From Adiantum capillus-veneris (Eukaryota > Streptophyta > Polypodiopsida > Polypodiales > Pteridaceae), in the NCBI GenBank assembly GCA_014529385.2, contig CM043967.1, forward strand, positions 933,001 through 997,000: a DNA stretch of 64,000 nt, in the 5' to 3' direction. Under the pieces are notes generated by a model that ran no database searches, was not told where the DNA came from, and saw nothing but the letters and a program-made list of their open reading frames with translations. Numbering within the stretch: the stretch's first letter is position 1; each line of letters starts with the position of its first letter. Positions 46,766-58,734 of the stretch are shown one piece after another. The position numbers and the translations under genes are program-made.

Positions 46766-49700
46766 TTGATAAGTTTGATGAATTTAGGATCAGGAAGACA
46801 CATTTTTAGAGACCAGAAGGTGACAAGTGACCAACGTAGCTTAGTGTCCACCGAGGAGAGTGTAACTCAGGCAAGGCTAGATCCACTAGCACCGATTATT
46901 GAGGAAGGTAGTGATACTGACACTTCGTCAAACAAATCTTTCCTCATGATAGGTAGTCAACAGCCAGGAGGTTTCACCTATGATGGACCAATGCCAGGAG
47001 GAATCACCTCCCTAAATCCTTTGAATGATCCCAAGCTCACTGTGATCTTCTTAGAGGGAACAAACTCGAGGGGAGCCCTAGTCTATTCTGACTATCAAGG
47101 ACGCAAGTGCATTTGTATCGAAGAGAGACCGGCTCAGAGATTGGAAATAATCCGAGTCTATGATGATGGAGATAGATTCCGAGATGAAAAGGGGAACCAC
47201 TATCTAATAGTTAGTAACCCTGAAGATTACAACAGGTATGGAGATAATGTGGCGAAAGGTAAAATGGTTTCAAAAGCTCAAGAACCGCCACCAAACATTG
47301 ATCGGCCCGGAGCTATTTTTATGTATGATAAGAAAACAACCAGGGTTCCAACTTATAATAAGAACGTGGGAATCTACAAGCATGAGAGTGAGGGTATAGT
47401 CGCTTACTTTCGCAGCAAAGAACAATACTTAAACGAATTAAGCAAAGACAAGGTTATTTACTTATTCTCTTATGAAACTGCTATGGGGAAGGGTATAATT
47501 TTTGTTGATAGATACGGGTGAGAATACCAACGTATTCTTCCAAAGGAGGTAGAAAAGGCAACAGGTCCAAGAGCATCAGCATATGCCCCGGAGGAAGTGC
47601 CAAGAGTCACCTACACCCCAAGCAAGTCGACAAATTCCTTTTCTGAAGAGTATGACGCTATCTCACATTCCACCCGGCTGCAGGCATTCAACAACCAAAA
47701 CCAACCAGCAAACCAGCCATCATTGCAAGCATGGCTTCGACAGTCAACAACAATGGAGCAAGACCGAAATCGAGATGATTATCAAGCCGCACGAGGGCTA
47801 AGGGATTTGCAAGAACCACCACTCTATTCAAGGTATCAAGGAGAGAGTAAGCCAAAGACTCAAGGGTCAACAGAGCCTGGAGGACCACCCATAGAACGAG
47901 TTCAAAGAGATGAACCATCTCTGGCGAGAACTGTTAGAAATTAAGGTTTAGGAGCACCACTGGAGAGGAACTAGCCTACTACAGAAGACCTGAGGAGGTA
48001 TATCGATTAGGACGTGGAGATCCAATGATGAGGTTTGTAGACCATGGTAGAATTAGACCTTCTCAAGTGCAAAAATGGGTAAACAAGAAATACACAGGAA
48101 ACAGAGACCCAAGAGATCATGTAGCAGCCTTTGTGTGTGTAATTAGAGCTGAAGAGGTGTTAGACTTCCCTACCCAATTTGCAAGGTTTGGACTAACCCT
48201 AGAGGATGCTGCTGCTACTTGGTTTGACTCTGTAGAGTGTAGAGACTTTGAGTCTATGGAGGAAGTGTTTGATGACTTTATCGAGGAATTATCACAAAGG
48301 GAGATAGCTCATAATACCGTCTCACAATCCATAAATTCAAACAGAAAGATGGGGAATCTGTACGAAAGGAAACCCTAAGACTAAAAAGATTTGTTAAGTT
48401 TTGTCCTGTGGAAGAACTGTCAGCTTAGTCCAGACTTATTCTTATATTCATCCAAGGACTAAGGAATGCGGATCTCCAGAAAGACTTACATATGAAGAGG
48501 AGCACGACTTTGAATGAATTGACCAAGGAGGCTCTTTACCTTGTGGACAATTGTGCGGTCTACAAAGAGGGGGAGTTCAAGGACCTTGACGAAGATTCAT
48601 CTTCACAACAAAGTGGAAGCAAGTCTTCTAAGATAGCACTGAAAGGAGAAGTAGTTGTAAACCAAGAGCTGCTTGTAGATGAAGTGCTAAAAAAGATTAA
48701 CTTGTACTCCAAACCCCAGGCTAAACGGCCCAAGTGGTGTGCTATTGAACAAAAATGGACAAACCATGGGACGGAGGAATGTTATTATAACAAGGGATAT
48801 GTGAGAGAGAGACCTTACGCTCCACAAGCTCCGGTAGCTTCTCCTCAAGTTCCACCGATGCCTAGGTATCAGGCAGGAAACCTACCAAGACCTCTAGGTG
48901 TAGAAAGACCACAACCAGTGTTGGGGCAACAACCACCGCCCCTACCAGGATTACGACCAGTCGGTATAAGATACACACCAACCGTAACCGAATCAGAGGA
49001 TAAGGCTTTGGTACCTATGCATGCATATTATGAAGATCCCAATGGATACGCGAAAAACTCTCTCTATTATCCACCGGAAGAACCCTCGACACCAGAACCA
49101 TGGAGCATGATAAGAAGTACAAGACCACCAACAACTGCACAGGTAGCAAGAGAAGGAAGATATAGCTTAGATGAAGGAACATTGTTGTTCATAGCCAACG
49201 GAAGCATGGGCAGACAGAGACAGGCATACCAACAAAGGGGAGCACAAGGAGCACCTCAACAACCCAAGGGACCCTGCTACAAGTGTGGTGGAGACCATTG
49301 GCTAAGAGACTGTCCTCATGATGAAATCATTAGAGTCAACGCATATTGCACTGAGTGTGGAGTTACTCATTTGTTTCCCGACTGCCCTAAAAACCCGAGC
49401 AAAGGAGCAAAAACCACCTTGAACATGCTAGAAACAGTACCTTCCAGTGGAGGGTCGGAAAATGAAACAATCATACTATTCAGGCGGTGACACGAGCCCA
49501 AGCTTAAATAATGACGAACGAACCCATAGTTGAAGAGCCAAAAACCGATGCCCAAAGTTTAAAAACAAAAAATTAGAGAAGCACTTGGAAAGCTAGAAAG
49601 GCGCGTATGAAAGCCAGGAAAGAACAAGAGAAAACAGCTCTATCCGAGGAGTTAAAACATACAAAGGAGAGATTAGAGCGGTTAGAGGATCTAGCTAGCT

Positions 49701-50701
49701 TAAATTCACACACCATGGCAACCATAGCACCCAAGGAAATAGCAGAGCCCAAAAGTGCAGGATGAGGAGGATCTGTACTGGCAGACAAGGTAAATGAGTA
49801 GTTGGATGCGCTTCGAAAAGCTTATGAAGCTAGACTCAAAAAGAACCAAACCCAGGAGCAAAGATGGATGACTTATCCATATGCAAAAATAGAAAAACAA
49901 AGGTTGAAAATGTATAAAAAGATTATTGAAACACCTCAATCATTGATGAAAGACCCGCTGGCTAAACTTGCAAATTTGTATGAAGCACCTGCTCTAACCC
50001 CTATCCAACCAACTTTAGAGGAACAAGTAGAAACAAAGGAAAGACTCACTAATTCCTATGAGTCCAGAGGAGAGCCTATCATAGTGCCAAATACAACAGA
50101 TGAGGCAAGTGACGGGTCCCAGCCTAAAACATTGACAGAAATGGGTAAGGACTGTAACGGACTAGATGATCTATGGAAGCAAATCCGTGAGGCCAACGAG
50201 GCCAAGAGGATGAGTAACCACATGAATAGCACGAGAAAAGAGAATAATGTGATCTTACCTCCTATTGAAAAATTTGAGGCAAGGTCACAAATGAACTTTG
50301 AGATACATTCACAAGGGGGAGACCAGGGATCAATTAGTTCGGGGCACAGCCAACCAGACTCGCTGAAAACTTTACCCTCTTACCTAGGAGAGTATGAAGC
50401 TAAGTCTGAAGTGAGAGCAATCCCATCTCAAAGACTTTCTTCTAACAAAGTGATGGATTCACAAGGATTGATTGAGTTATTGTCCACCCCAGTGGCATGC
50501 ACAATCACATTAGCCGAACTCCTAAGGTTACGACCAAACATGTGGACAACACTAGATAAATGCCTAGAAAAATTTGGAGTGAGAGACCCTACCTTGAGGC
50601 TACAGGAAGGGATCAGAGAGTTTGACAGGCCTCAACTAAACACTAGGCTAGTACCATTAAACAAGGTTGGAGAGTATTGCGACGCAGAAGTGAAATTTTG
50701 A
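46766..50701 (+). pseudogene. Gag polyprotein of module B, right copy (fragmented)
   Basis: The N-terminal domain (46766-47944) contains VDRYG-stop-EYQ, with an in-frame TGA at 47519. The capsid core follows in another frame (48025-48378: TGNRDPRDHVAAF, FGLTLEDAAATWF, FDDFIEELSQREI, typical of the retrotransposon gag family). The next frame (48492-49490) is Pro-rich with two knuckles, CYKCGGDHWLRDC and CTECGVTHLFPDC (about 49278-49385), both CX2CX3HX4C. A Glu/Lys/Gln-rich tail and protease linker follow (49802-50701). There are at least three frameshifts and several stops. Confidence 0.82.
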
Positions 50702-50912
50702 ATTTTGGGCCAGAACTGACGTTTTCGTTAGTTTTGGAGGGAGTATTTTTTAGAATACTAAAGATCCTAGAAAGATTTGACAATGACATGTTTCCGCGGA
50801 GGTAAAAAGGACGCAAACTCACCTTTTTACAAACATTTCACTATTTTTTAAATAAAGTATATATTCTCTCTCTACATATTCTTACAGGGCACAAAAGTGA
50901 CCTCAAAATTCC
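50692..50912. other. ~220-bp insertion in the protease linker (right arm only)
   Basis: The left arm (around 1745-1775) reads straight from the linker GEYCEGE into VEFQGV. The right arm has about 220 extra A/T-rich bases that interrupt the frame. It contains GGTAAAAAGG at 50801 and TTCTTACAG ending at 50887, which look like splice sites but would leave extra bases on both sides. I found no convincing terminal repeats. Its origin is unresolved. Confidence 0.6.
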
Positions 50913-50916
50913 CCTA

Positions 50917-51320
50917 ATGCCAGTAGAATTCCAAGGAGTAGTTTCCAAAGCTATTCTTGACAGTGGAGCGGGAGTTGCTATCGCCACCAAGGAAATCTGG
51001 AAAAAATGGGAAAAACCAGCTTTAAGAGCTACCAGAATGAAATTGCAATTGGCAGATGGGTTCATGGAGAGGGTTCATGGAGAAGCCTCTAGGACTCTTA
51101 GAAAAAGTAATTTTCACTTCATGTGGAATCGAGTATGAGCATACATTTGCAATAGTCGATTTCGACAAAAAGAAAAATTATGAGATCATCTTGGGAAGAC
51201 CATTTATGCGACAATTGAAGATGGTCCAAGATTGGGGTTACGACCACATATACCTCAGACATGGCGAGAAAACAACTAAAATACATCTGAAAGACCATAG
51301 TTACAAAGATGTGAACCAAA
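50917..51320 (+). pseudogene. Retropepsin (protease) of module B, right copy
   Basis: The active site ILDSGAG is near 50955-50975, followed by KEIWKKWEKPALR, MKLQLADG, the flap region, ILGRPFMRQLKM and a WGYDHIYLRH tail. A 13-bp tandem duplication of the GGTTCATGGAGAG type at 51059-51084 shifts the frame between the two halves; the left copy has a single unit. All catalytic motifs are otherwise present. Confidence 0.82.
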
Positions 51321-52033
51321 CACCTCTGGAAGAGTTTGATTCAGCTACAGTAGCAGGATCGAAACTCCCAGCATGGTTAGGGCAACAAAAAGAGCTATGG
51401 ATGTGCGGAGCTTCACATTGTGGAAGCTTAAGAAGGGAGGAATGTGTCTTAGAAAGAGCGATTGAGGACAAGGAGTATATTCCAGAACCTTTCCCTGAAG
51501 ATGCCTTGGAACCTCTAGAATGGGAACACATACTAGCAACATTGGATGTCTGTAACATTACAGATATTCCAACAACAAAATTTTGCGATAAGGATGGCTA
51601 TGATGTGCTACCCTACTACATGGTAAGCATTATACCAGGAGAAGATGAGACGATAGAACCACCAGGACAAGAAGAGTTTTATAACTCCTCTGAACATCTG
51701 GAAGTAAATGATGATGCAGATATTGAGTGTTCAGACACCTCAAGTGAGCGTGGAAGGGAAACCGAGAATATCAAGTTTTATGATTTTGCTAATCAGCACC
51801 CTAGACGCCAGGAACGCTATAGGAGGAAACGAGCAGGAAACAAAGTGAGAGAGAACCTAATGCCCAGGATAAGAGATACAACTCACTATTTGATGCTTGT
51901 AAAAGTAGAGGATTGTGTAAAAGATCAAATATCAGGAAGATTCTCAAAAGATCGAAGGGAAAGAACGCGAGAGAAAATAAAACAGGAACGAAAAGCTAAT
52001 ACAGAAACAAAATCACAAAAATCTCAAAAATAA
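51321..52033 (+). pseudogene. Protease-RT linker region of module B, right copy
   Basis: This continues in frame from the protease C-terminal half (frame opens at 51056) and ends at 52033. It has an acidic middle (EDETIEPPGQEE, ERGRETENIK) and a Lys/Arg-rich end. Same protein as 660-1382 in the left arm. No enzymatic motif is seen; it is probably a polyprotein spacer. The frame to RT is lost at 52033-52226. Confidence 0.65.
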
Positions 52034-52225
52034 AAAAAAGAAACAACAAAAGACCAAGAGTGGACCAAACTGGAGCGTAAACAGAAATACCAAGAACTGA
52101 AACGGTCTTTACGTGAGATATGGACTACTGAAGAAGATAGTGATGGTAAAGGGGAGTCAAAGAAGGGAAACATGAATGTACCATCACACTAGCGGAAATT
52201 TACCATACAGGACAGAAAAATCATC

Positions 52226-53243
52226 ATGACGCCACTAGTCAGGGAAAGAACCAACCAAGAATCTTACGATGGGCCTGAAAATGCAAAAAGGATAGACCTC
52301 GCGGAACCTGGTGAAAAGCCTCAACCGGTCTATATAGAAAACGATTTAGAGCCTGAAGAAGAAGAACGGCTAACACAACTTCTCGAAAAATATAAAGATG
52401 TGCTCGCATGGTCCTATAAATACCTCAAAGGAGTTGATCCATTGATGGCCAACAAACAATTCCTTTGAAATCGGATGCAAAACCTAGCAAACAACGTCCT
52501 TATACATATAATGACACATTTGCTAAACGAATCAAAGAGGAGATTGATAAGCTGATGGAAGCTGAATTCATCTATGAAATCAAACATACAGATTGGGTGT
52601 CACCCATTGTGGTAGTTCCCAAAAAGAACGGAAAACTGAGAGTGTGTGTAAACCTCAAAAAGGTAAATGCAGCCACCATAAGGGATAATTATCCCTTGCC
52701 AATCACAGAACATATACTTGAGCGGGTGGCAGAAAAACGGGCTTATTCCTTTCTGGACGGGTTTTCAGGATATAACCAGCTGGCAATTGCAAGGGAGGAT
52801 CAACACAAAATAGCGTTTGCCACATAATGGGGAATTTATGCGTATCGAGTTATGTCGTTTGGCTTAACTAATGCCCTAGCTACCTTCCAAAGGTTAATGA
52901 CGCACGCGTTCAAAGAATACCTAAAAATATTCTTAGAAATATACATGGATGATCTTTGTGTACACTCTCTTCGACAAGAGGAACATATTGACCATTTGCA
53001 AAAGGTATTTGAAAAATGCAGGACATATCGAATCTGCCTTAATCCGAAAAGTGTATCTTTATGGTTAAGCAAGGCCGCATCTTAGGACACATTGTCTCAA
53101 GAAATGGCATAACCACTGACCTAGACAAAGTCAAAGTCATAGTAGACCTACCCAAACCTACTAATGTGAAACAAGTGCAATCCTTCATGGGACACTGCGG
53201 ATATTATCGAAGGTTCATATACATGTATGCAGTCATTGCATAA
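52226..53243 (+). pseudogene. Reverse transcriptase of module B
   Basis: The pre-RT segment (52226-52468) is joined to RT by a frameshift near 52455. RT blocks include DWVSPIVVVPKKNGKLRVCV, YSFLDGFSGYNQLAIA, MSFGLTNALATFQ, the active-site IYMDDLCVHS (about 52949-52966) and ILGHIVSRNGI. There is an in-frame TAA at 52825 and a frameshift near 53050. The catalytic Asp pair is intact. The sequence is of the non-chromoviral type and clearly distinct from the chromovirus RT at 27095-27949. Confidence 0.9.
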
Positions 53244-53770
53244 CCTCTGTATCGTTTGCTAGTCAATTTCGATTGAACTGAGGAGTGTGAAACTTCATTC
53301 CAAAAGCTGAAGGAAAACCTTATATCAGCACCTGTACTTAAAGCACCAGATTGGGAAATGATATTCCATGTTCACATTGATGTTTCTGCATATGCAATCA
53401 GGAGTATTCTAGCTCAACCTGGAGACGGAACAATGGATTTTCCAGTTTGTTATGCAAGCCGACAGTTAAATAGTGTGGAAAATAACTACACAACCACCGA
53501 ACGAGAAGGGTTAGGAATGATTTATGCTGTAAAGAAATTTCGGCATTATTTGCTCGCAAACATATTTTTGTTCTTCACAGATCATGAAGCTCTTTTGTAT
53601 CTAGTAAATAAACCATGCAATACAGGGAGAATTGTACGCTGGTTTATTATATTGCTAGAGTTTGATTTCAAAGTGGTGGTAAAAAAGGGTAAAACCCATC
53701 TACGAGCGGATCATCTTTCAAGGATACACAACGGGGAACCTCCTGAAGGAGTAGATGATGACATACCAGA
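53244..53770 (+). pseudogene. RNase H of module B
   Basis: After stops at 53241 and near 53275, a frame open from about 53278 encodes VHIDVSAYAIRSIL, ASRQLNSVENNYTTTEREGL, FFTDHEALLYLV and HLRADHLSRI, giving the four acidic catalytic positions. I see only this one RNase H domain; the second, archaeal-type RNase H reported for Tat elements is not present before integrase. The domain would degrade the RNA template. Confidence 0.88.
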
Positions 53771-55294
53771 CGCTTATCTTTTCAATATTGAAATGATACC
53801 CAAATGGTCTCAAGAAATTGTTAGCATTATTTCGTTTGGAAGTAGGTTTGATAATACGGAATACAGATCTAAACAACAAACAATTCAACAAACAAAAAAC
53901 TTCCAGTTGATAGCAGGACGGCTGTATCATCTAGGATCGGACCAAATCCTACGATTATGTATAAATCCGAAAGAATTCGAGTGCTACCTTGAAGAAGCCC
54001 ATGTCCAGGATTGTGCATTTCATTGTTCAACAGTGAAAACACACCAGAGACTGAAACAATTAGGGGTTTATTGGCCAACTATGTATGCGGACACCCATTC
54101 TTATGTTACCAATTGTACTATATGTAGTGCCAAACGACCAGTGGATCACGCGACATTGTTTCCAGTAAACATTGCACCTGCATGGAGTCAATATATTATT
54201 GATTTCTTAACCACCAGAATGTTTTCTCAGAACATCACAAGAGCACGAAAAAGGGCTATAGAGCTGGAAGCTCGTGACTTTCAGATAATTGGGAACCAAC
54301 TCTATAAGAGAGGAAAGGACAATGAACGTCGAATCTGTGGAAGTGAAAGCGAATACCTACTGATTCTAGAACATGCACATAGCGGAATAAGTGGAGGCCA
54401 TTTTTTGGGCGATAAGACGGCAAAAATTATCTTAACGCAGGAATATGGTGGCCTACATTGCATATGGATGTTGAAGAGTTTGTAAAGCGTTGTGACGCAT
54501 GTCAGCGCACCAAGGTGCCGATAAAGAGAGATGATATGCCACTACGGCCAATGATGGGAGCAAGAGCATTTGCAAAATGGGGCATTGATTTTGTGGGACC
54601 TATCTCACCCCTTGTATATCGCAACCATACCCAATATATCATTGTGGCTACGGACTATCTCACAAAATGGGTGGAAGCCAAGGCAACGCAAAAAGTAGAT
54701 GCTCAAACCACTGCACAATTTTTGTATGAGAATGTTTCTGTACGATACGGTTTACCAATAGAAATTGTCAGTGATCATGGGACACATTTTCTTAATGAAG
54801 TCATTGAATATCTACTAGAGGAATTCATGGTCATACATAGGAAATCTGCTCCATACCATCCACAGGAAAATGGACAAGCTGAGGCCACAAATAAAACACT
54901 ATGCACGGTTCTCATTAAAATTATGTCAGAGTCAAGAACAGATTGGGATCAACAGCTACACTCAACCCTGTCGGCATACATGGTAGCTTACACAACATCG
55001 ATAGGAACAACACCGTACAACATGGTGTTTGGCCTAAATGCTATACTACCCATAGAGTTTTTAATTCCAACTCTACGAGTAGAGAAATGCTTAGAATGGA
55101 TAGGGCATGAGCTCTCTTCAAGAATAGATGATCTTGAAAAGCTAGATGAACTCCGCTTGAGAGTTGTAGCCTCAATATATGCTAAAAAGAGAAGACAAAA
55201 GAGTTTTTTGACAAGCATGTGCGCACTAAGGAGTTCAAAACAGGTGATTACATATAAAGCTTATAAAGCGAGGGATGGGACCCTTTGTGATTAG
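53771..55294 (+). pseudogene. Integrase of module B with duplicated HHCC zinc-binding domain
   Basis: Two successive zinc-domain units of about 125 residues occur, each opening with WSQ (53806 and 54183) and containing LYxxG, an H-x6-H pair and a CxxC. The first has AHVQDCAFH (about 54000-54026) and CTIC (about 54116). The second has AHSGISGGH (about 54373-54399) and, after a frameshift near 54465, CDAC (about 54490). The catalytic core follows: WGIDFVGP, IVSDHGTHF and ENGQAEATN (D-D-E), then RVEKCLEW to AKKRRQK and, in the next frame at 55275, a GPFVI module. There is no chromodomain. One frameshift separates the second HH from its CC. Confidence 0.85.
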
Positions 55295-56350
55295 TGATTT
55301 ATCACAAAGCGGAGCTGTCAAGCTTGCTACATTAGTAGGTGAAGAAATGCCAAGCTGGATTAGTGGATGTCGACTGTTCAAATCTGTAGGTCAACTTCAT
55401 CCTACTCTTCAAGTGCTGGAAAGTAGTACATCACACTCGTTGACAACATTGGGCTGGACTATATTGCATGTAAAAGTACATCAATATATTTATCCACACA
55501 AATTTTATGTAGTCAAGGATGAAAGCACACAACACCCCATGATGTTGGGACAACCTTGGAAAAAAGAGTACAATGTTCAGATAGATTGGAATGCAAATGC
55601 AGTCAAAATTCAGCATGCAAAAGAACAACAGGTGATAGCCTTTGCTCAGCAATACCGGAATAATCAGCTGCAAGCAATGCAATCATTGGAACAAGAGCCA
55701 AAAGCAAGAATGCCACCAAAGAACAACATGATACCCAAGGCCAACAGACAGGTAAAAGCCAACCATGCTAACTACATACATATGAAGTCACCGACCACAG
55801 TGCAAAGATCTAGGTTACCAAAACAAGGGAAACAAGTATGGATGTGGAAGGATAGAAATGACATGGCAAACAAACAACAGTGCAACGAAAGAATTCAACC
55901 GAAGCAGCTAGTTCAACCAAAAACCAAGGGCATAAAACAGATTTGGATCCCAAAGAAAATGCTCAGCAATAACCCAAATGCTACTCGCATTTGGATACCG
56001 AAACAAAAGCAAAAGCAACTCCCTTCAGTACAAGCAACAACGGAAGGCAAACAACTGCATTTGAAAATCGACTTATGTGGATGCCAATCCGCAACAAAAC
56101 AGTGGCCACCAAGGAAGTAGAAAAACACCTACAAAAATCGACAAAAATAAGCTACCAATGGAAAGCAAAAGAAATACGGTCGACGGCCATTACGGCCAAG
56201 CCACTCCTCTCCATAGAAATAACTACGGCTATATCAACAATAGCGGAAAATCGACTGCCTTTTACAAAAAAGACAATTAAACAAAGAGCAGTAGAGTTAC
56301 AGCTGTTACTTGCAAAGAAAATAGGAAACCTCGACGACGAATGCCAATAA
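55275..56350 (+). pseudogene. Integrase C-terminus, retropepsin-like segment and Trp-motif region (module B)
   Basis: The first 45 residues are the integrase GPF/Y-type end (GPFVISDLSQSGAVKLATL to SGCRLFKSV). A segment ending MMLGQPWKKEYNVQIDW follows (about 55430-55600), resembling the C-terminal half of a retropepsin. Then comes a basic, Gln/Lys/Asn-rich part with Trp motifs KQVWMWK, KQIWIPKKML and TRIWIPKQ, closing at 56120. The overlapping frame at 55991-56350 continues the same style (LMWMPIRNK), so a frameshift near 56060 is likely. It corresponds to the intact 403-aa protein of module A. Function unknown. Confidence 0.6.
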
Positions 56351-57855
56351 GCATCTTGCTTATTCCCTTCTCTTGCACAACATTAATTTTTCCATGCATT
56401 GACCGAGTATGCATAAATTAGGGCCACATTAATCGGCCAAGCATTAGCACAAATTTTTCAACCTATGCACGGCAGATACTCCGAGGCGATACCTTGTCGT
56501 CCGGGAGGACTCCGGCTAGGAGGGGGGGAGGCATTCTCAAATGCGGAACCAATAGCAGAAAGAGCAAAAAAGGGCATGATTTTTGACTATTTTAAGGGTT
56601 GTTGTTTGATTGCGGAATTTTTTGGACTAACCCAAGTACATATGCCCTTATACAGCATGTATCTATAGGTATATGGGGCCAAAGGCCAAATCAAGTCCCT
56701 AGGTGTGTGTATATAAGTAGAAATAGCCATTTTTCGGGCAAAATATTGGTAAAATGGAGAAATCCGGCCATAAAAATTGCATGTGAGTGTATATAATGTT
56801 TTGCGGTGATTTTTGTGATTTATTATGATTTTTGGAGATTTTATGGGTCGGATTTGCTATTTTTCTTTTAATTTTGCTAAATTTCAGCAGAAAAACTTCA
56901 AAAATACAAAAAGCAGGTGAAAAACGATCGTAATGAAAAAAAAAATATGGGGATGATCAGTGACTATAGGAAAACCTATGGTACAGTGGGGGTGCAATTA
57001 TGAGACTGGAGCGGAAAGCGTGATTTGACCAGATTTTGACCGAAATGCCAAATTTCTGGTAAACAGAGCAAATGGAGTCCAAATCAAGAAACTTTTGAGC
57101 CTAAACCACATCTCGCAAGAAGTTGGGAGCACATGTCAAATTTCATGGAAACGGCTAACCCAAAAGCAACGAGACTTCCTTGGTAGCTTACCCTAGCATA
57201 GGAGACCAGTCTTGGATGTCCAAAGGCAGTAGAAAACCATCGGGAAAAACCCTAATTCCTAGAATCCCGCAAGAGGCCACCGAATGGGAAATCGGCGAGA
57301 AGGAGCCCAAATGCTACCAAAATTCATGGGTAGGAGCATCTCGACATGATCGACAAGTCTATGTGACCCCCATGACCAAAAAGTGACCCGAAGCAGTACT
57401 AAACTTCAGAAACAGCATCAGACACACAAAGCATCAAATAGCTCTCGCGGCCAAACCGTATGCCCGTTTTCCACCAAACTTCACGAGCAGCTTTCCTAGA
57501 CCATCAACAACCAAGTCCTATGGTGGTAGACCACCACAAATCATCGAAGATATGTAAACGAAACCACGGGTGCTTCTAGAGCGACAAATTGCCAAATGAA
57601 GCTCCGGTGAAGCCAAAGTCGACAAAAACCATAGGGCAAGGATCTCCAAGGGATCGGGAAGCTATGGAGACCAACATCAAGAAATTTCATCGCCAAAAAG
57701 CACTCCAAAAGTCAAAAAACGGCTTGGAAACTTTGAAATCCACACAGGGAGTTACTTTCTATCCATTTGACTTTTTTGTTGAAATTAGGCTTAAAAGGGA
57801 CTCAGGGGGACCAAGGGCAAGCACTAGTGGCACATTCCATAAAAAAATCATCAGG
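56351..57855 (+). other. Non-coding region with internal purine tract and TATA-like sites (module B)
   Basis: GGCTAGGAGGGGGGGAGG at 56515-56532 closely resembles the terminal polypurine tracts of LTR1 and LTR3, but no LTR follows. TATATAAG-type sequences occur near 56709-56720 and 56789-56797. The 1.5 kb has no supported gene. It may serve as an internal plus-strand initiation site and as a promoter region for the downstream extra ORF; both are inferences. Confidence 0.55.
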
Positions 57856-58734
57856 AGACATCCTACACGTAGGATGTCTCAAGGGCAATTCTGGGGTGAT
57901 ATCCCAACATTTTTCATCACACACATTTTTTGAATGAGCTTTACATGCTATCCACGAAGTTTCATCATATTTGGACCAAAATAAACCTCATATGCATGAA
58001 AAAACGCAAAGTTAGGGCATAGAGGCAATAATGGGCCATAGACCTACCAAATCTTGTCCAAATCACATGAAACTTTCACAACACATTCACAAGCACATAA
58101 CAAACCAATCTGTGTGGTCAGAAGCAAAAATTGATGAAGTAGACATCCTACGCGTAGGATGTCTATTTGACATTTTTGGCCTACAGGGAATGTTTGTCCA
58201 TTCCAGATCCAATCACATCATCATCAAGAGCTCATATACCAATTTTGAAGCCATTCTAATCATATTTGAACCCCAACACCTTCAAGATACACTTTTTGAG
58301 TCCAAAAACACTACACAGGCTCTTACAAGCATCAATTTTTGTCCAAATCCAAATCCAAGAGCATAGCCATGTTCCATAGGCGAAGCACTACCCACAGAAC
58401 AAATCCCATGCAATTTTGATGAAATAGACATCCTATGCGTAGGATGTCTCCAGCATAATTTAGACCTTCTGTGCAAAGAGTGACATCATGGAAGCCAATA
58501 CCATGGTGCAATGAGCCCATATATCAATTTTCAACCCATTTGGACATCACTTGCTATCTGTTATGGACCTTCTACCCAATTTGTGACCTAAAGCCTGAAT
58601 CAGCCCAAAAAATCCACTTTTTGATGCCCAAATCCAAATCCAAGCACATAGCCATGTTCCATAAGCCATGCACTACCAGCATGTCAAGTATCAACCAATT
58701 CTGATGAAAAAGACATCCTACGCGTAGGATGTCT
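57856..58734. repeat. Palindrome array P2 upstream of aORF-B, exact 285-bp period
   Basis: Four 24-bp copies start at 57856, 58141, 58426 and 58711, exactly 285 bp apart each time. Adjacent units share CCAAATCCAAATCCAAG and CATAGCCATGTTCCATA but are otherwise diverged, while the palindromes differ only near the central CG. The array ends 122 bp before the start of the extra ORF. It uses the same palindrome as the gag-B leader 12 kb upstream. Confidence 0.95.

Noticed and set aside
52465-55294. Calling module B Tat/Ogre proper
   Set aside because: There is no second archaeal-type RNase H, and the integrase has a doubled zinc domain; I leave it as a non-chromoviral plant Ty3/gypsy element.
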